Numbered from the stretch's first letter, positions 46,501 through 53,999 are shown. The stretch is DNA of 53,999 nucleotides from an uncultured Prevotella sp. (GCA_900317545.1 ONHE01000045.1:1-53999), one strand, 5' to 3'. Notes: generated by a model from the letters alone, not told the origin. Numbers and translations are program-made.

Positions 46501-46956
46501 GGACTTACCGCGGGCTACAAAGGTTGGACGTTGAATCTCTCGGCTCGTTATAATGCTGGTGGAGACATTTACAACACTACATTGATCGACAGGGTTGAAG
46601 ACGTGACGGGATATGGCAACTTGGACAAACGTGTAAGCGAAACATGGACCAATCCGGGAGACCATACAGCCTATAGAGCCATATCAATGATGGATAATCC
46701 AAACCTGTTCCAGACAAACATGGTGACTAAACCAACGTCACGATTTGTGCAACGCAATAATGAGCTTTATGTGTCGAGCGTCAACCTCGGCTATGAATTC
46801 TTCAATTCAGCCTGGCTTCGCAGAGCCGGCATAGAGCGTCTGAAGATCACCTTCTATGCGGATGAGCTTGCCCGATTGTCTACCATTAAAATTGAACGAG
46901 GGCTCACATATCCTTTTGCTAGAAACTTTTCGTTGTCAGCAAGTGTTACATTCTAA
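43558..46956 (+). CDS. SusC/RagA-like TonB-dependent transporter with STN domain (locus 5)
   Basis: Outer-membrane importer of 1132 residues. Signal peptide ending LPLSAQ, STN domain (RISMTFSNERLSSALRRLEK, about 25-95) similar to locus 4, a basic linker, a carboxypeptidase-regulatory-like domain (ITGTVKDETGEPLPGATVAC), GEVVVNGMFTRRAESYTGST, a plug with DAAAKAIYGSKAGNGVVVIE and a barrel ending KIERGLTYPFARNFSLSASV plus TF. The canonical DASATA motif is changed to DAAAKA. The gene starts divergently from the locus 4 sigma gene; no sigma/FecR lies directly upstream in its own direction. The best candidate regulator is the pair at 53844-52202 or the locus 4 pair. Confidence 0.95.
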   Translation: MKRTHLLMLLLVMCFVTLPLSAQNERISMTFSNERLSSALRRLEKVSNFKISFAYRDVEPYTVSGDLKNATLESALRFLLADKPLAYTIKGRMVDIRRAARTGRQPVGSAAREITGTVKDETGEPLPGATVACVLHQQNHEVSTAVTDMNGHFRLLVSPSATHLTVTFIGFKAETVALTDAASYAIVLSPDAKSIGEVVVNGMFTRRAESYTGSTSTFSQSELQSVGNQNILRSLANLDPSFQIVENLDLGSDPNSMPNYQMRGATSFNLQGDYDGNANQPLFILDGFETTLEKIKDLDMNRVSSVTLLKDAAAKAIYGSKAGNGVVVIETERPKSGKIRITYNGNLNIQTPDLSGYNLMNAQEKFDWENAHKKYTEGQASINPMAADLLYKEVYDAIASGVDTYWLKIPLRTGVGQKHTVSLEGGDSKIRYILGAYYNDIAGTMKGSGRTVFNVNSTLSYTYKNMVFRNMMDFTQNLSKNSPYGSFSDYVSLEPYYAPYDADGNVKEILGYEAVLLDGSFGYPVYNPLYNASLNSKNESRYIEFQDNFDMDWHINEHFRFTAKLSYTRQDNQSDLFYPANHTMFVDYDANGMSNRKGLYSKTDGYLTTLILQSGLNWNRTFGKHSFFFNGTYSLQTQSITSSTTAAEGFGNGVQGDISMATSYYHDSHPTGSDNKTREIGLIGSFNYSYADRYLIDASYRATGSSVYGSDNHWGNFWSLGAGWNIHKEKWLAGNELIKQLKLRYSLGYTGTQNFNPYQARARYQYGTIFYDGRMGATLMAMPNTGLQWQKIYDNNIGLDLALGKFLIGKFEYYVQNTNNMLTDITIPSSSGFTTYKANMGEIQNKGWEVDLSFTPWRNNKTRSWVTLSASAMHNKNTIRKIYDIFDKINSDADAALNSSLSSGEPSSKEASAYRANTTRPATKFYEGCSMTAIWGMRSLGIDPMSGNEMYLDKNNNATYTWSSDDQVVIGDTSPKIHGNIGLTAGYKGWTLNLSARYNAGGDIYNTTLIDRVEDVTGYGNLDKRVSETWTNPGDHTAYRAISMMDNPNLFQTNMVTKPTSRFVQRNNELYVSSVNLGYEFFNSAWLRRAGIERLKITFYADELARLSTIKIERGLTYPFARNFSLSASVTF

Positions 46957-46973
46957 CTTTTCAAGTGTATCAT

Positions 46974-48524
46974 ATGAAATTACATAAATTAAATCAATTA
47001 TTAGGAATCTGCGTCCTTTGCTCAGTGCTTACTTCATGTAATGACTGGTTGGATGTGCAACCCAACACCGATGTAGACAGAGAGAAGATCTTTGAGAACG
47101 AAAGTGGCTATGCCGATGCGACGAGTGGTATCTATGCCTCCATGAGCAACAATAAGCTCTATGGAAGCAATCTGAGCTGGTATCTGCTTGAATTAATGGG
47201 TGGCGGAGCTTATTCGTTCGGTGGCATCAATATGAATTACCAGAAGTTTTGTTTCCATCCTAATACGCCTTATACTTACTTCCAGACCTGGAGGAACAGT
47301 TCTACGGACCTGATATGGAGCGGCGAATACAACGTCATAGCTAACATCAATTCAATGTTGCAGACCATTGATGCTGACAAAGACAAGTTTGCAGGAAGTG
47401 ACTATAATGTCTTCAAAGGTGAAGCTCTTGGTCTCAGGGCCTTCCTTCATTTTGACATTCTGCGCCTTTTCAGTGATGCCTATGCGGGCAGTGCATATTC
47501 TCCGACAAAGACATATATGCCTTATGTGACAGACTTAAGTTCAGATGTCTATCCGCTTCTGACTGCTGATTCCGTCTGTGAAAAGATGCTCAGGGATCTC
47601 AAAGAAGCCTCAGAGTTGTTGAAGTCGGATCCTATGTATACGGGAGAGGAACCTTCAAAGTATGTCTGCAGTACGGTAAGTGGCAACGCCACCTATCGTT
47701 CGGAGTACAATATATATGACTGGCACAACCGTCGTTTCCATTTTAACTATTATGCAGCCATCGCGACCATGGCGCGCATCTATCTGTGGAAAGGTGACAG
47801 GGAGAATGCCTTGAAGTGTGCCAAGGAAGTCATTGACGCCCAGCCGCAGAAATTCCCGTGGGTCAATCCTGCGCTTATTGCCAATACGGCAAGTACAAGC
47901 AAGAACAACATCTCGAAGGATCGTACGTTCTGTACCGAACAGATCTTCGCGCTGAACGTGACGAATCTGGCGGACAAAATAGACGGATACCTGTGGGAGG
48001 GCAGTGTTTCCTTTGCCACATCGACTGTTCTCATGGGGATGAACACGGACTATCTGTTTGACGCATTGACCCGTGACTCTGACCCCCGTTATGTCTATCT
48101 GCGCGCGGCCTATCTGAGTGATTACAGCATTTCGACCAAACTCTGGCAGGACGACGATGCCAACGAACAGTATTTCCCATGGGCCAAGTACCGCATTCCA
48201 TTGATCCGGGTTTCGGAAATGTATTATATCGCTGCCGAGTGTGAGCCGGATCTTGCAAAGGCGACAGAATACCTGGAGCAGGTGCGCAGGCATCGCGGCC
48301 TCACGCCGTTCCCGCTTGATTGCTCGACGAAGGAGGAGTTGCAGGCCGAGATCGGGAAAGAGTATCGCAAGGAGTTTGTCAGTGAGGGTCAGTTGTTTTA
48401 TTATAAGAAACGCATGAACGAGGATATTGTCAATGTCTCCCGTTCGGAGTCTTTCACGATCACGCCTGCTATTTACACCATGCCGCGTCCTGATGACGAA
48501 GACACTTACGGTAACCGAAACTAA
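46974..48524 (+). CDS. SusD-like outer-membrane lipoprotein (locus 5)
   Basis: Substrate-binding lipoprotein of 516 residues. The ATG at 46974 opens a lipoprotein signal ending SVLTSC, followed by NDWLDVQPNTDVDREKIFEN. The core has KGEALGLRAFLHFDILRLFS and LIRVSEMYYIAAECEPDLAK; the C-terminus has the motif KEYRKEFVSEGQLFYYKKRM as in loci 2 and 4. A GTG at 46965 would add three residues only. It follows susC by 17 bp and precedes the DUF4843-type gene by 13 bp. Confidence 0.95.
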   Translation: MKLHKLNQLLGICVLCSVLTSCNDWLDVQPNTDVDREKIFENESGYADATSGIYASMSNNKLYGSNLSWYLLELMGGGAYSFGGINMNYQKFCFHPNTPYTYFQTWRNSSTDLIWSGEYNVIANINSMLQTIDADKDKFAGSDYNVFKGEALGLRAFLHFDILRLFSDAYAGSAYSPTKTYMPYVTDLSSDVYPLLTADSVCEKMLRDLKEASELLKSDPMYTGEEPSKYVCSTVSGNATYRSEYNIYDWHNRRFHFNYYAAIATMARIYLWKGDRENALKCAKEVIDAQPQKFPWVNPALIANTASTSKNNISKDRTFCTEQIFALNVTNLADKIDGYLWEGSVSFATSTVLMGMNTDYLFDALTRDSDPRYVYLRAAYLSDYSISTKLWQDDDANEQYFPWAKYRIPLIRVSEMYYIAAECEPDLAKATEYLEQVRRHRGLTPFPLDCSTKEELQAEIGKEYRKEFVSEGQLFYYKKRMNEDIVNVSRSESFTITPAIYTMPRPDDEDTYGNRN

Positions 48525-48537
48525 AATAATGAATCAT

Positions 48538-49239
48538 ATGAAACAGATTGCTTATATCCTCCTGATCGTAGCCTCCATCTTTGCGGGATGTTCGACGGAT
48601 GAGATTGAGAAGTGGAATAATAATACGGCGCTTATCTGGTTTACGGACACGCTGAGCGATTTTACGTTTATGAGTACCAACACCCCGGTTGGCGAAAGCT
48701 ACTTGGTGTCCATTCCGCTCACGACAGCAGCCGTTGTCAGCGGCCGTGACCGTGAGGTCAACGTCGAAGTGAGCAGTGGCCCTCTTGACGCGCGCACGAA
48801 ATTTGAAGTCCAGAAGCCGGTTCTCTTCCGGGCAGGTCATACGGTGGATACCATGTTTGTCCGCGTCTACAATGACAGCCACTTGACTACGACGCATGAT
48901 ACCCTGATATTCAAGATCCAGCCTTCTGCCGACTTCACGCCCGGGCTTAACGGTTACCTGACCACGAAGCTCAGCATCTTCAACGGTTTGCCGAAGCCCT
49001 CTTGGTGGAATGTCAATATGGACTATTACTTAGGTTATTTCACTCAGCTCAAGATGCAGATCTATCTGATCGTGACCGGAGGTGATGAGACACCCTTGGA
49101 TGAAGACGGATATCAGGGCAATCAGTTCCAGTATATCCGCTATCTGCTCAATGACTACGTGAAAAGGAATCACATCACGTATCCCGAAGGGGACGAGCAT
49201 GCGGGCGAGATGCCAAGTTTTTCAAGAACAAGTTATTAA
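48538..49239 (+). CDS. DUF4843-type lipoprotein (locus 5)
   Basis: Lipoprotein of 233 residues, somewhat shorter than its paralogues (278 and 252). The ATG at 48538 opens MKQIAYILLIVASIFAGC, followed by STDEIEKWNNNTALIWFTDT with the acidic stretch and early IWF strand of the family. Further shared stretches are GESYLVSIPLTTAAVVSGRD and KPSWWNVNMDYYLGYFTQLK. An ATG at 48529 is also possible; the longer open frame upstream only overlaps susD. Function unknown; presumed surface accessory of the SusCD complex. Confidence 0.84.
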   Translation: MKQIAYILLIVASIFAGCSTDEIEKWNNNTALIWFTDTLSDFTFMSTNTPVGESYLVSIPLTTAAVVSGRDREVNVEVSSGPLDARTKFEVQKPVLFRAGHTVDTMFVRVYNDSHLTTTHDTLIFKIQPSADFTPGLNGYLTTKLSIFNGLPKPSWWNVNMDYYLGYFTQLKMQIYLIVTGGDETPLDEDGYQGNQFQYIRYLLNDYVKRNHITYPEGDEHAGEMPSFSRTSY

Positions 49240-49251
49240 AAGGAGAATGAC

Positions 49252-50961
49252 ATGAACAAGGTGAATGTAAAATTATTGTTGTCATTATTCATCCCATTGC
49301 TGATGGGAAGTTGCTATAATGATATGGGGGGCAACGATTTTGACACTGTCCTGCCTGACGTATCCATCGTCATACCGGCTGAGGCTTACAGCACTGGTAT
49401 CGGCTCCCAGATAACGATCGTGCCTGAGATCAAGACGGATATCGACACGACAGACCTGAAGTATTACTGGGAGGTGCGCAGTGACTCAACGAATGAGCGC
49501 GGGTCCAAGATCTTCCGCTCGTTGGTTCCCGACAGCCAGCAGGGAAAGATCCTGCATTATACGGGCAAACTTGACGCGAACATATCTGTGCTCAACAATT
49601 CCTATCCCTGCCGTCTGCGGGTCCATCAGGTGAGTACGGGCCGCGACTTCTACAGTGCAAGCACCTTTACGATCACTCTCTCGGGTATCACCGGACTGAT
49701 GATCCTGCATGGCGACAACAGCGGCACCGAGATCGGCATGCTGCAGGACGGCGACTTTACTCCGGCCGCGATGTCCATCCCGGCCACCCCTGTAGTCGTG
49801 CCTGATTTATACTCCTCCAGCAATGGCTCCAAGCTGCCGGGAGCTCCGTTGTCCATTACGCAGACCGTGACCAATTACATCTCTGCCTACGGAGCATATT
49901 ATCCCTCCTTGAACGAGCGATGTGGAAAGATCCTGACCCTGACGAGCAACGGAGCGACATGGATCAACAAGGACGGATTCGAGCGTCTCGGCGACTGGAA
50001 TACGGCATTCTATGCTCAGGGCAGTGAGGCTGTCAATCAGAACAAGCCCAAGGGAATTTTCGCCTATCAGCTATATCTTTACGCCTTCGATGGTACCGAC
50101 GTCTTCATCCAGAGTCCTCTTCAGCAGAAATACTTCCTCTTTGCTGAAGTTACAGACAGTACCGTCTATGCGGACAAGAACACCTACACTTTTGAACCGC
50201 AGTTCATTACCACGACCGGAGGAACATACCCTATCATGATGTATGCCAATTCCGTCAATGGCGACAAGACACACAAAGGATTCTTCGGACTGCGCACGGG
50301 CAACCCCGGTTACATGACCCGCTACGGCATGATTCTTGACAGTAAGAACGATCCGGCAGTGTTCAACCCCGGCAACATGCATGCTGATATCGTCAAGATG
50401 GCATGGGATGGGCGCCGCCATGTCATGGCAGTCCTGAAGGGCGACGCTGCCAATGTGCTCTATCCGGACAAGTTCTTTGCGGTCGACCTGAATCCTTCTG
50501 CGACTCCTGTGACAGGCTCGGTGACTGCCTATAGCGGCATTGGGCAGTATCTCTACAATCTGTCGGCGCTTCCAAATATCGACAATGCCGTTGCCTTCGA
50601 GTTCGGGACTACGAGCAACATGTGCTACTACGCAGCCGGAAGCAAGGTCTATCAGTATAATTGTGATGCCGGTAACATCGGCTCACCCAGGGAACTCGGC
50701 ATGACCGACGGATCGTCATGGGATCCGAAAGGAACGGTGACGATGATGAAGATGCTTGACAATTCACAGAACACTCCTACCCACAACACCAAGGAAGCGA
50801 TCCTCATGGTCGCTGCCTATCAGGGAAGTAACGCTGTCCTGTGGGCTCTCCACATGGATACGATGACTGGTCGCATCAGCAAAGCCGTTGAATACAGTGC
50901 AGCCACAGTGCCCGACTGGAAATTCGGCCCCATCAAGGACATCTATATTAAGGCAATGTAA
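49252..50961 (+). CDS. PKD-like family lipoprotein (locus 5)
   Basis: Lipoprotein of 569 residues with signal ending LLMGSC, then YNDMGGNDFDTVLPDVSIVI. The N-terminal beta-rich part has LKYYWEVRSDSTNERGSKIF and SYPCRLRVHQVSTGRDFYSA, matching the PKD-like paralogues of loci 2 and 4; the C-terminal part carries repeated strands such as AVAFEFGTTSNMCYYAAGSK and SKVYQYNC. No catalytic motif seen. It lies 12 bp after the DUF4843-type gene and 20 bp before the TlpA gene of the same operon. Confidence 0.82.
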   Translation: MNKVNVKLLLSLFIPLLMGSCYNDMGGNDFDTVLPDVSIVIPAEAYSTGIGSQITIVPEIKTDIDTTDLKYYWEVRSDSTNERGSKIFRSLVPDSQQGKILHYTGKLDANISVLNNSYPCRLRVHQVSTGRDFYSASTFTITLSGITGLMILHGDNSGTEIGMLQDGDFTPAAMSIPATPVVVPDLYSSSNGSKLPGAPLSITQTVTNYISAYGAYYPSLNERCGKILTLTSNGATWINKDGFERLGDWNTAFYAQGSEAVNQNKPKGIFAYQLYLYAFDGTDVFIQSPLQQKYFLFAEVTDSTVYADKNTYTFEPQFITTTGGTYPIMMYANSVNGDKTHKGFFGLRTGNPGYMTRYGMILDSKNDPAVFNPGNMHADIVKMAWDGRRHVMAVLKGDAANVLYPDKFFAVDLNPSATPVTGSVTAYSGIGQYLYNLSALPNIDNAVAFEFGTTSNMCYYAAGSKVYQYNCDAGNIGSPRELGMTDGSSWDPKGTVTMMKMLDNSQNTPTHNTKEAILMVAAYQGSNAVLWALHMDTMTGRISKAVEYSAATVPDWKFGPIKDIYIKAM

Positions 50962-50981
50962 AGTAACAGCATAAAAGAAAA

Positions 50982-51902
50982 ATGAAAAAAACAGCAGTAT
51001 TAAGCCTGATGGCACTTGTGTGCCTGTCAGGCAGTGCCCAGCAGACTAAGGGCGCTTCATCAGCGGCCGAAGCCGCTAATCCACGTTGGAAATCGATGCA
51101 GGCAACGGTCAAACCATTCATCGAAAAGCAGGCAGCTATCCGGAGCGAGATGATGACCTGGTACAAGGACTATCAGCAAAGGGTCAAGGAAAAGGGGAAG
51201 CAGGCTTCGCTCAAGGACGATACCATCAAGGCCAATGAGTATCAGAAGCAGTGGGATGCAGAGCAAGCCAAGGTGCTGGCAGTCTATAAGGATTATGTCA
51301 ACAAGAATCTGAACGACTCGCTGTCCGCCTCGCTGCTTACCCCGATCTTTAATCAGTACAACTTGCCCGACAGCGACCTGACAGCCGCGTTCCACATCAT
51401 CGAGCACGCCGGACCGCAGCTTAAGGCCGCCAAGAAGTTCCAGAGTTTCAAGTCGTATATCAGCGGCAAGGCCCATTTCAGGGTCAACCAGAAGTTCACT
51501 GACTTTGAATCCGAGGACACGCTTGGCGTCAAGCACCGTCTATCGGACTATGTCGGGAAGGGTAAGTTTGTATATGTTGACTTCTGGGCATCATGGTGCG
51601 GTCCCTGCCGGGCGGAGATTCCGAACGTGAAAAAGGCCTATGCCATGTTCAAGGATAAAGGCTTCGACGTCGTCAGCGTGTCACTTGACGAAGGCGCACG
51701 GGCATGGAAATATGCCATCAAGGCGCATGATATGCCCTGGGCCCAGCTGTCTGACCTCAGGGGGTTCCAGTCGGATGCCGCCAAGGCATACGGTATCACG
51801 GCCATCCCGGCCACGCTGCTCATTGATCCGGACGGCGTCATCATCGGCACCAATCTGAGAGGATCGCAGCTCCCCGATGAGATTGCGAAACGCATGAAAT
51901 GA
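50982..51902 (+). CDS. TlpA-like thiol-disulfide oxidoreductase (locus 5)
   Basis: Exported thioredoxin-fold protein of 306 residues, shorter than the TlpA proteins of loci 1 and 2. Signal peptide ends GSAQQ; residues about 30-150 form a charged helical region (QQRVKEKGKQASLKDDTIKA) instead of the DUF4369-like domain. The thioredoxin domain has VDFWASWCGPCRAEIP (active site WCGPC at 205-209) and the cis-Pro loop AIPATLLIDPDG. It ends the operon; its TGA is the first part of a hairpin. It probably supplies reducing power for disulfides in the periplasm. Confidence 0.93.
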   Translation: MKKTAVLSLMALVCLSGSAQQTKGASSAAEAANPRWKSMQATVKPFIEKQAAIRSEMMTWYKDYQQRVKEKGKQASLKDDTIKANEYQKQWDAEQAKVLAVYKDYVNKNLNDSLSASLLTPIFNQYNLPDSDLTAAFHIIEHAGPQLKAAKKFQSFKSYISGKAHFRVNQKFTDFESEDTLGVKHRLSDYVGKGKFVYVDFWASWCGPCRAEIPNVKKAYAMFKDKGFDVVSVSLDEGARAWKYAIKAHDMPWAQLSDLRGFQSDAAKAYGITAIPATLLIDPDGVIIGTNLRGSQLPDEIAKRMK

Positions 51903-51934
51903 TCCGTAACCGGTCATTGGTGACCGGAACGGAT
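51902..51934 (+). terminator. Hairpin directly after the locus 5 TlpA stop
   Basis: ATCCGTAACCGGTCA and TGACCGGAACGGAT pair with one bulged base around a TTGG loop. The stem begins at the last base of the stop codon. No T run follows, so it may act with the second hairpin at 52103-52139. Confidence 0.55.
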
Positions 51935-52102
51935 GTTGCCAGATGACCGGACGGATGGGCTGCCGGGTTGCCGTAGGCGTAGCAGACGGTGTCAGAGCAG
52001 CCCGGAAACCATGATGCCGGCATGCGGGCGAAAGCCATCGGGAATCATCAGTAATCAGGAATGAATGCGGTTCAGCGGTCTGATGGCTGTCTGGGGAAAG
52101 AG

Positions 52103-52139
52103 ATAATCCCGGGAGATCATGAAGGTCTTCCGGGATTAT
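52103..52139. terminator. Hairpin between convergent locus 5 and the right-end fecR
   Basis: ATAATCCCGGGAGATC (52103-52118) and GGTCTTCCGGGATTAT (52124-52139) pair at 14 of 16 positions around a five-base loop. On the plus strand TTCTTTTGTCCTTTCC follows. Placed between convergent genes, it probably terminates both. Confidence 0.75.
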
Positions 52140-52201
52140 TCTTTTGTCCTTTCCGAGATGGCCCAATGGGCCGTCTGCTCCATCTGCCGCACGGCCCGCG
52201 G

Positions 52202-53302
52202 TCACTGCACCTCTATCCGGTTGCCGGTCTTCGTCACCCGGACGCGTTCCATCTGGTTGAGCATCTGCAGGATGTGGTCGATGGTGGAGGAACGTTCGGC
52301 CACAAAGTGGATCTTGTAATGGAGGAGGGAGGTGTCGAGGAATGCGACGTCGCAGTTGTAGTTGCGCCCTATGTCGCGCATGACCTGCAGGAGGTCCACG
52401 TTGTCATAGTAGAGGAAGCCGTCGCGCCAGTAGGTATAGCGGTCGATGTCGGTGGCGGTGACGGTCTGCGTGCCGTCTTCGGCGATGCGGGTCTGCTGTC
52501 CGGGCGTGATCGTGAGCTGCTGGCGGGGCGTGGTGACGCTCACGCTGCCGCTGATGAGGGTCACCTCCGGCTGCTCGTGGGGGTTGGCCTTGATGTAGAA
52601 TTCGGTCCCGAGCACGGTGGTCTCCATTTTTTGGGTGCGGACGATGAAGGGATGCCGCGGGTCGTGGGCTACGTCGAAGTAGGCTTCGCCGTCGAGTTCG
52701 ACGGTGCGGTTGCCGCCTGCGAAGGTGGTGGGAAAGGTGAGGCGGCTGTCGGCGTTGAGATAGACGCGGGTGCCGTCGGCCAGCTTCACCCGGTAGGTGT
52801 TGCCCTTGGGGATGGTGATCGTGAGTGATTCGGAGGTGGTGGCGAGGTCGAGCGCGTCCACTTCCTGCTGCCGGTTGGCAGGCAGGGTGACGCGGGTGCC
52901 GTTGCTGCGTGTGAGGGCCACGGCCCGGGGATGTGTGTCGGCGTGATAGACGAGGCCCGGTGTGGTCTTGGCGAGGGTCTGCTCTGCTTTCCGCCCGCCG
53001 GTCTTGGGGCGCAGGATGATGACGGCGACGGCGATGACGGCCGCAGCCATCAGGGCGTAGCGCACGGCGGTGAGCCAGCGGGGGTGGCGGGGGGCTGCCG
53101 GCTGGTCGGCCTGCTGCCGGTGGGCCTTCATGAAGCGGCGGTATTCGGCGTCGATGTCCACGGGGGTCCGTTCTGCACGCAACACTTGCCCGGCGGCAAA
53201 GAGGTTGCGCTGGGCTTCGGTTTCTTCGGGTGTCATCGGCTGCTGCGGCAGCGGGTCGAAGCGGTCCGTTCGGGTGTCGGTGTTTGCTGGTTCGTGTTTC
53301 AT
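52202..53302 (-). CDS. FecR-family anti-sigma factor (right-end pair)
   Basis: Inner-membrane anti-sigma regulator of 366 residues: cytoplasmic N-terminal region, membrane segment about 79-97 (VRYALMAAAVIAVAVIIL), FecR domain (YRVKLADGTRVYLNADSRLT, GEAYFDVAHDPRHPF, TTVLGTEFYI) and a C-terminal DUF4974-type domain from YWRDGFLYYDNVDLLQVM. I chose the ATG at 53302 (MKHEPANTDT); the frame stays open for 150 more codons but only inside the sigma gene in another frame. It resembles the locus 4 FecR. No susC follows in its direction; it runs tail to tail into locus 5. Confidence 0.94.
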   Translation of the reverse strand: MKHEPANTDTRTDRFDPLPQQPMTPEETEAQRNLFAAGQVLRAERTPVDIDAEYRRFMKAHRQQADQPAAPRHPRWLTAVRYALMAAAVIAVAVIILRPKTGGRKAEQTLAKTTPGLVYHADTHPRAVALTRSNGTRVTLPANRQQEVDALDLATTSESLTITIPKGNTYRVKLADGTRVYLNADSRLTFPTTFAGGNRTVELDGEAYFDVAHDPRHPFIVRTQKMETTVLGTEFYIKANPHEQPEVTLISGSVSVTTPRQQLTITPGQQTRIAEDGTQTVTATDIDRYTYWRDGFLYYDNVDLLQVMRDIGRNYNCDVAFLDTSLLHYKIHFVAERSSTIDHILQMLNQMERVRVTKTGNRIEVQ

Positions 53303-53346
53303 CTTCGTATTATAATACTTTTTCGGAGGGCAAAAGGTTACGCTTT

Positions 53347-53844
53347 TTATGCTTTTTTTATTCTTGCCTCCCGGATGGTCCGCAGCGCGGCCACCATGTG
53401 TTTCTTGACGGTGCTGATGCTGATTCCGCGGTCTTCGGCCACTTCCTTGTATTTCTTTCCGTCCACGTAGCAGGCCGTGAGGATCTCGCGCGTGGTCGGG
53501 TTCATGGCGCTGAGCACTTGCCTGATGACGTGGGTGCGCTCGTCGTTCTCGGCCATTCCTTCGTCGGTCATGACGTCTTCGGTGACCGCCTTGTAGTAGG
53601 CGGCGTATTGACGTTCGAGCTGCTGGTGGGAGAGATAGTTGATGCAGTTGTTGCGCACGGTGCGGTAGAGATAGGCCTTGACGGTCTTCTCGTCGATCTC
53701 GGCGAGCCTTTTCCATACGCCCTCGAATGCTGCCCCGACGATGTCGCGGCATTCCTCTTCGTCGTTGACCATGTTGCGGGCAAAACAGAAGAGCTGCATG
53801 TAGTAGCCTTTGAACAGGGCTTCAAAAGCGTTATGATCTTCCAC
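53347..53844 (-). CDS. ECF-type RNA polymerase sigma factor (right-end pair)
   Basis: Sigma factor of 165 residues: region 2 in FEALFKGYYMQLFCFARNMV and CRDIVGAAFEGVWKRLAEID, region 4 in YKEVAEDRGISISTVKKHMV. The likely start is a GTG at 53844, because EDHNAFEALFKGYY then aligns with the start of the locus 4 sigma (RDNSEFDEIFRKYY) and because a promoter -7 element at 53871-53864 lies between it and the alternative TTG at 53874. It is paired with the FecR encoded 44 bp downstream. Which transporter it controls is not settled by position; locus 5 is nearest. Confidence 0.92.
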   Translation of the reverse strand: MEDHNAFEALFKGYYMQLFCFARNMVNDEEECRDIVGAAFEGVWKRLAEIDEKTVKAYLYRTVRNNCINYLSHQQLERQYAAYYKAVTEDVMTDEGMAENDERTHVIRQVLSAMNPTTREILTACYVDGKKYKEVAEDRGISISTVKKHMVAALRTIREARIKKA

Positions 53845-53863
53845 CTTTTTATATATATGACGG

Positions 53864-53871
53864 CAAAGATA
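53864..53871 (-). promoter_or_regulatory. Possible -7 element for the right-end sigma gene
   Basis: On the minus strand this reads TATCTTTG, an exact TAnnTTTG match, 20 bp before the GTG start. No TTTG is present at the proper distance upstream, so support is partial. Confidence 0.4.
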
Positions 53872-53962
53872 CAAAAAAAATGTCTATCCGTGGGCCGCGG
53901 TTTCCATAAAAGATGCGCGCTTCATGCGTGTCCCGCCGGCGGATGATAGTTGCGGATTCTGC

Positions 53963-53999
53963 GGAGCTATCCTTTGGGCGCCCGAGAGCTATGCTTTGG
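53963..53999 (+). repeat. 22-bp periodic array D, cut by the window end
   Basis: Cores AGCTATCCT at 53965 and AGCTATGCT at 53987 are 22 bp apart, with TTTGGGCGCCC between them. The second unit runs out of the window, so more units may follow. It lies about 90 bp upstream of the right-end sigma promoter element. Confidence 0.75.

Noticed and set aside
51902-51934. Riboswitch or small RNA in the locus 5/fecR gap
   Set aside because: The two hairpins are simple stems between convergent genes, best read as terminators; no conserved RNA motif was recognised.
52061-52828. 255-residue open frame on the plus strand
   Set aside because: It crosses the terminator hairpin and runs antisense through the right-end fecR; no feature supports it.
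53303-53752. 150-codon N-terminal extension of the right-end FecR
   Set aside because: It overlaps the sigma gene in another frame, is arginine-rich and lacks family similarity; the ATG at 53302 gives the normal FecR start.

Overview
The window looks like a chromosome segment of a Bacteroidota (Bacteroidales) bacterium, most like Prevotellaceae or a relative. The reasons are five SusC/SusD pairs, ECF sigma/FecR pairs, lipoproteins with acidic residues after the lipidated Cys, and promoters of the TTTG-N19-21-TAnnTTTG type. Base composition looks balanced, roughly 50% GC by eye. No tRNA, rRNA, CRISPR array, transposase or phage gene was recognised. The species assignment is an inference.

Layout. 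Locus 1 (50-13254, +) holds FecR, SusC with an STN domain, SusD, a lipoprotein that looks like a degenerate Mx1 metallopeptidase, a TlpA-like thioredoxin, a second thioredoxin, and a very large secreted protein that appears to fuse an active TldD-like half to an inactive TldE-like half. Its sigma gene, if present, lies left of the window. Locus 2 (14161-24536, +) holds sigma, FecR, SusC, SusD, a DUF4843-type lipoprotein, a PKD-like lipoprotein and TlpA. Locus 3 (25147-30353, +) is a SusC/SusD pair without STN domain or sigma/FecR; it converges on a secreted M3 oligopeptidase (30478-32622, -). Locus 4 (43302-32854, -) has the same gene order as locus 2. Locus 5 (43558-51902, +) holds SusC, SusD, DUF4843-type, PKD-like and TlpA genes, and it meets a sigma/FecR pair tail to tail (53844-52202, -).

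How the genes probably work together. FecR receives the substrate-occupied state of the SusC STN domain and controls an ECF sigma factor, which transcribes the transport operon. SusC/SusD import a substrate across the outer membrane, and the small surface lipoproteins probably help capture it. No glycoside hydrolase is present. Instead the loci carry exported thioredoxins, a TldD/TldE-like protease and an M3 oligopeptidase. This points to peptides, perhaps disulfide-containing or modified ones, as cargo; that is inference.

Between the loci lies a previously unrecognised-looking pattern: arrays with an exact 22-bp period around a GGAGCTATGCTTT core. They occur in four intergenic places (13.66, 24.77, 41.35 and 53.96 kb), all in the same orientation. 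Two of them are attached to nearly identical remnants of a thioredoxin gene 3' end, at the same distance from its stop codon. The TldD-TldE fusion operon and these arrays are the two most interesting items here.
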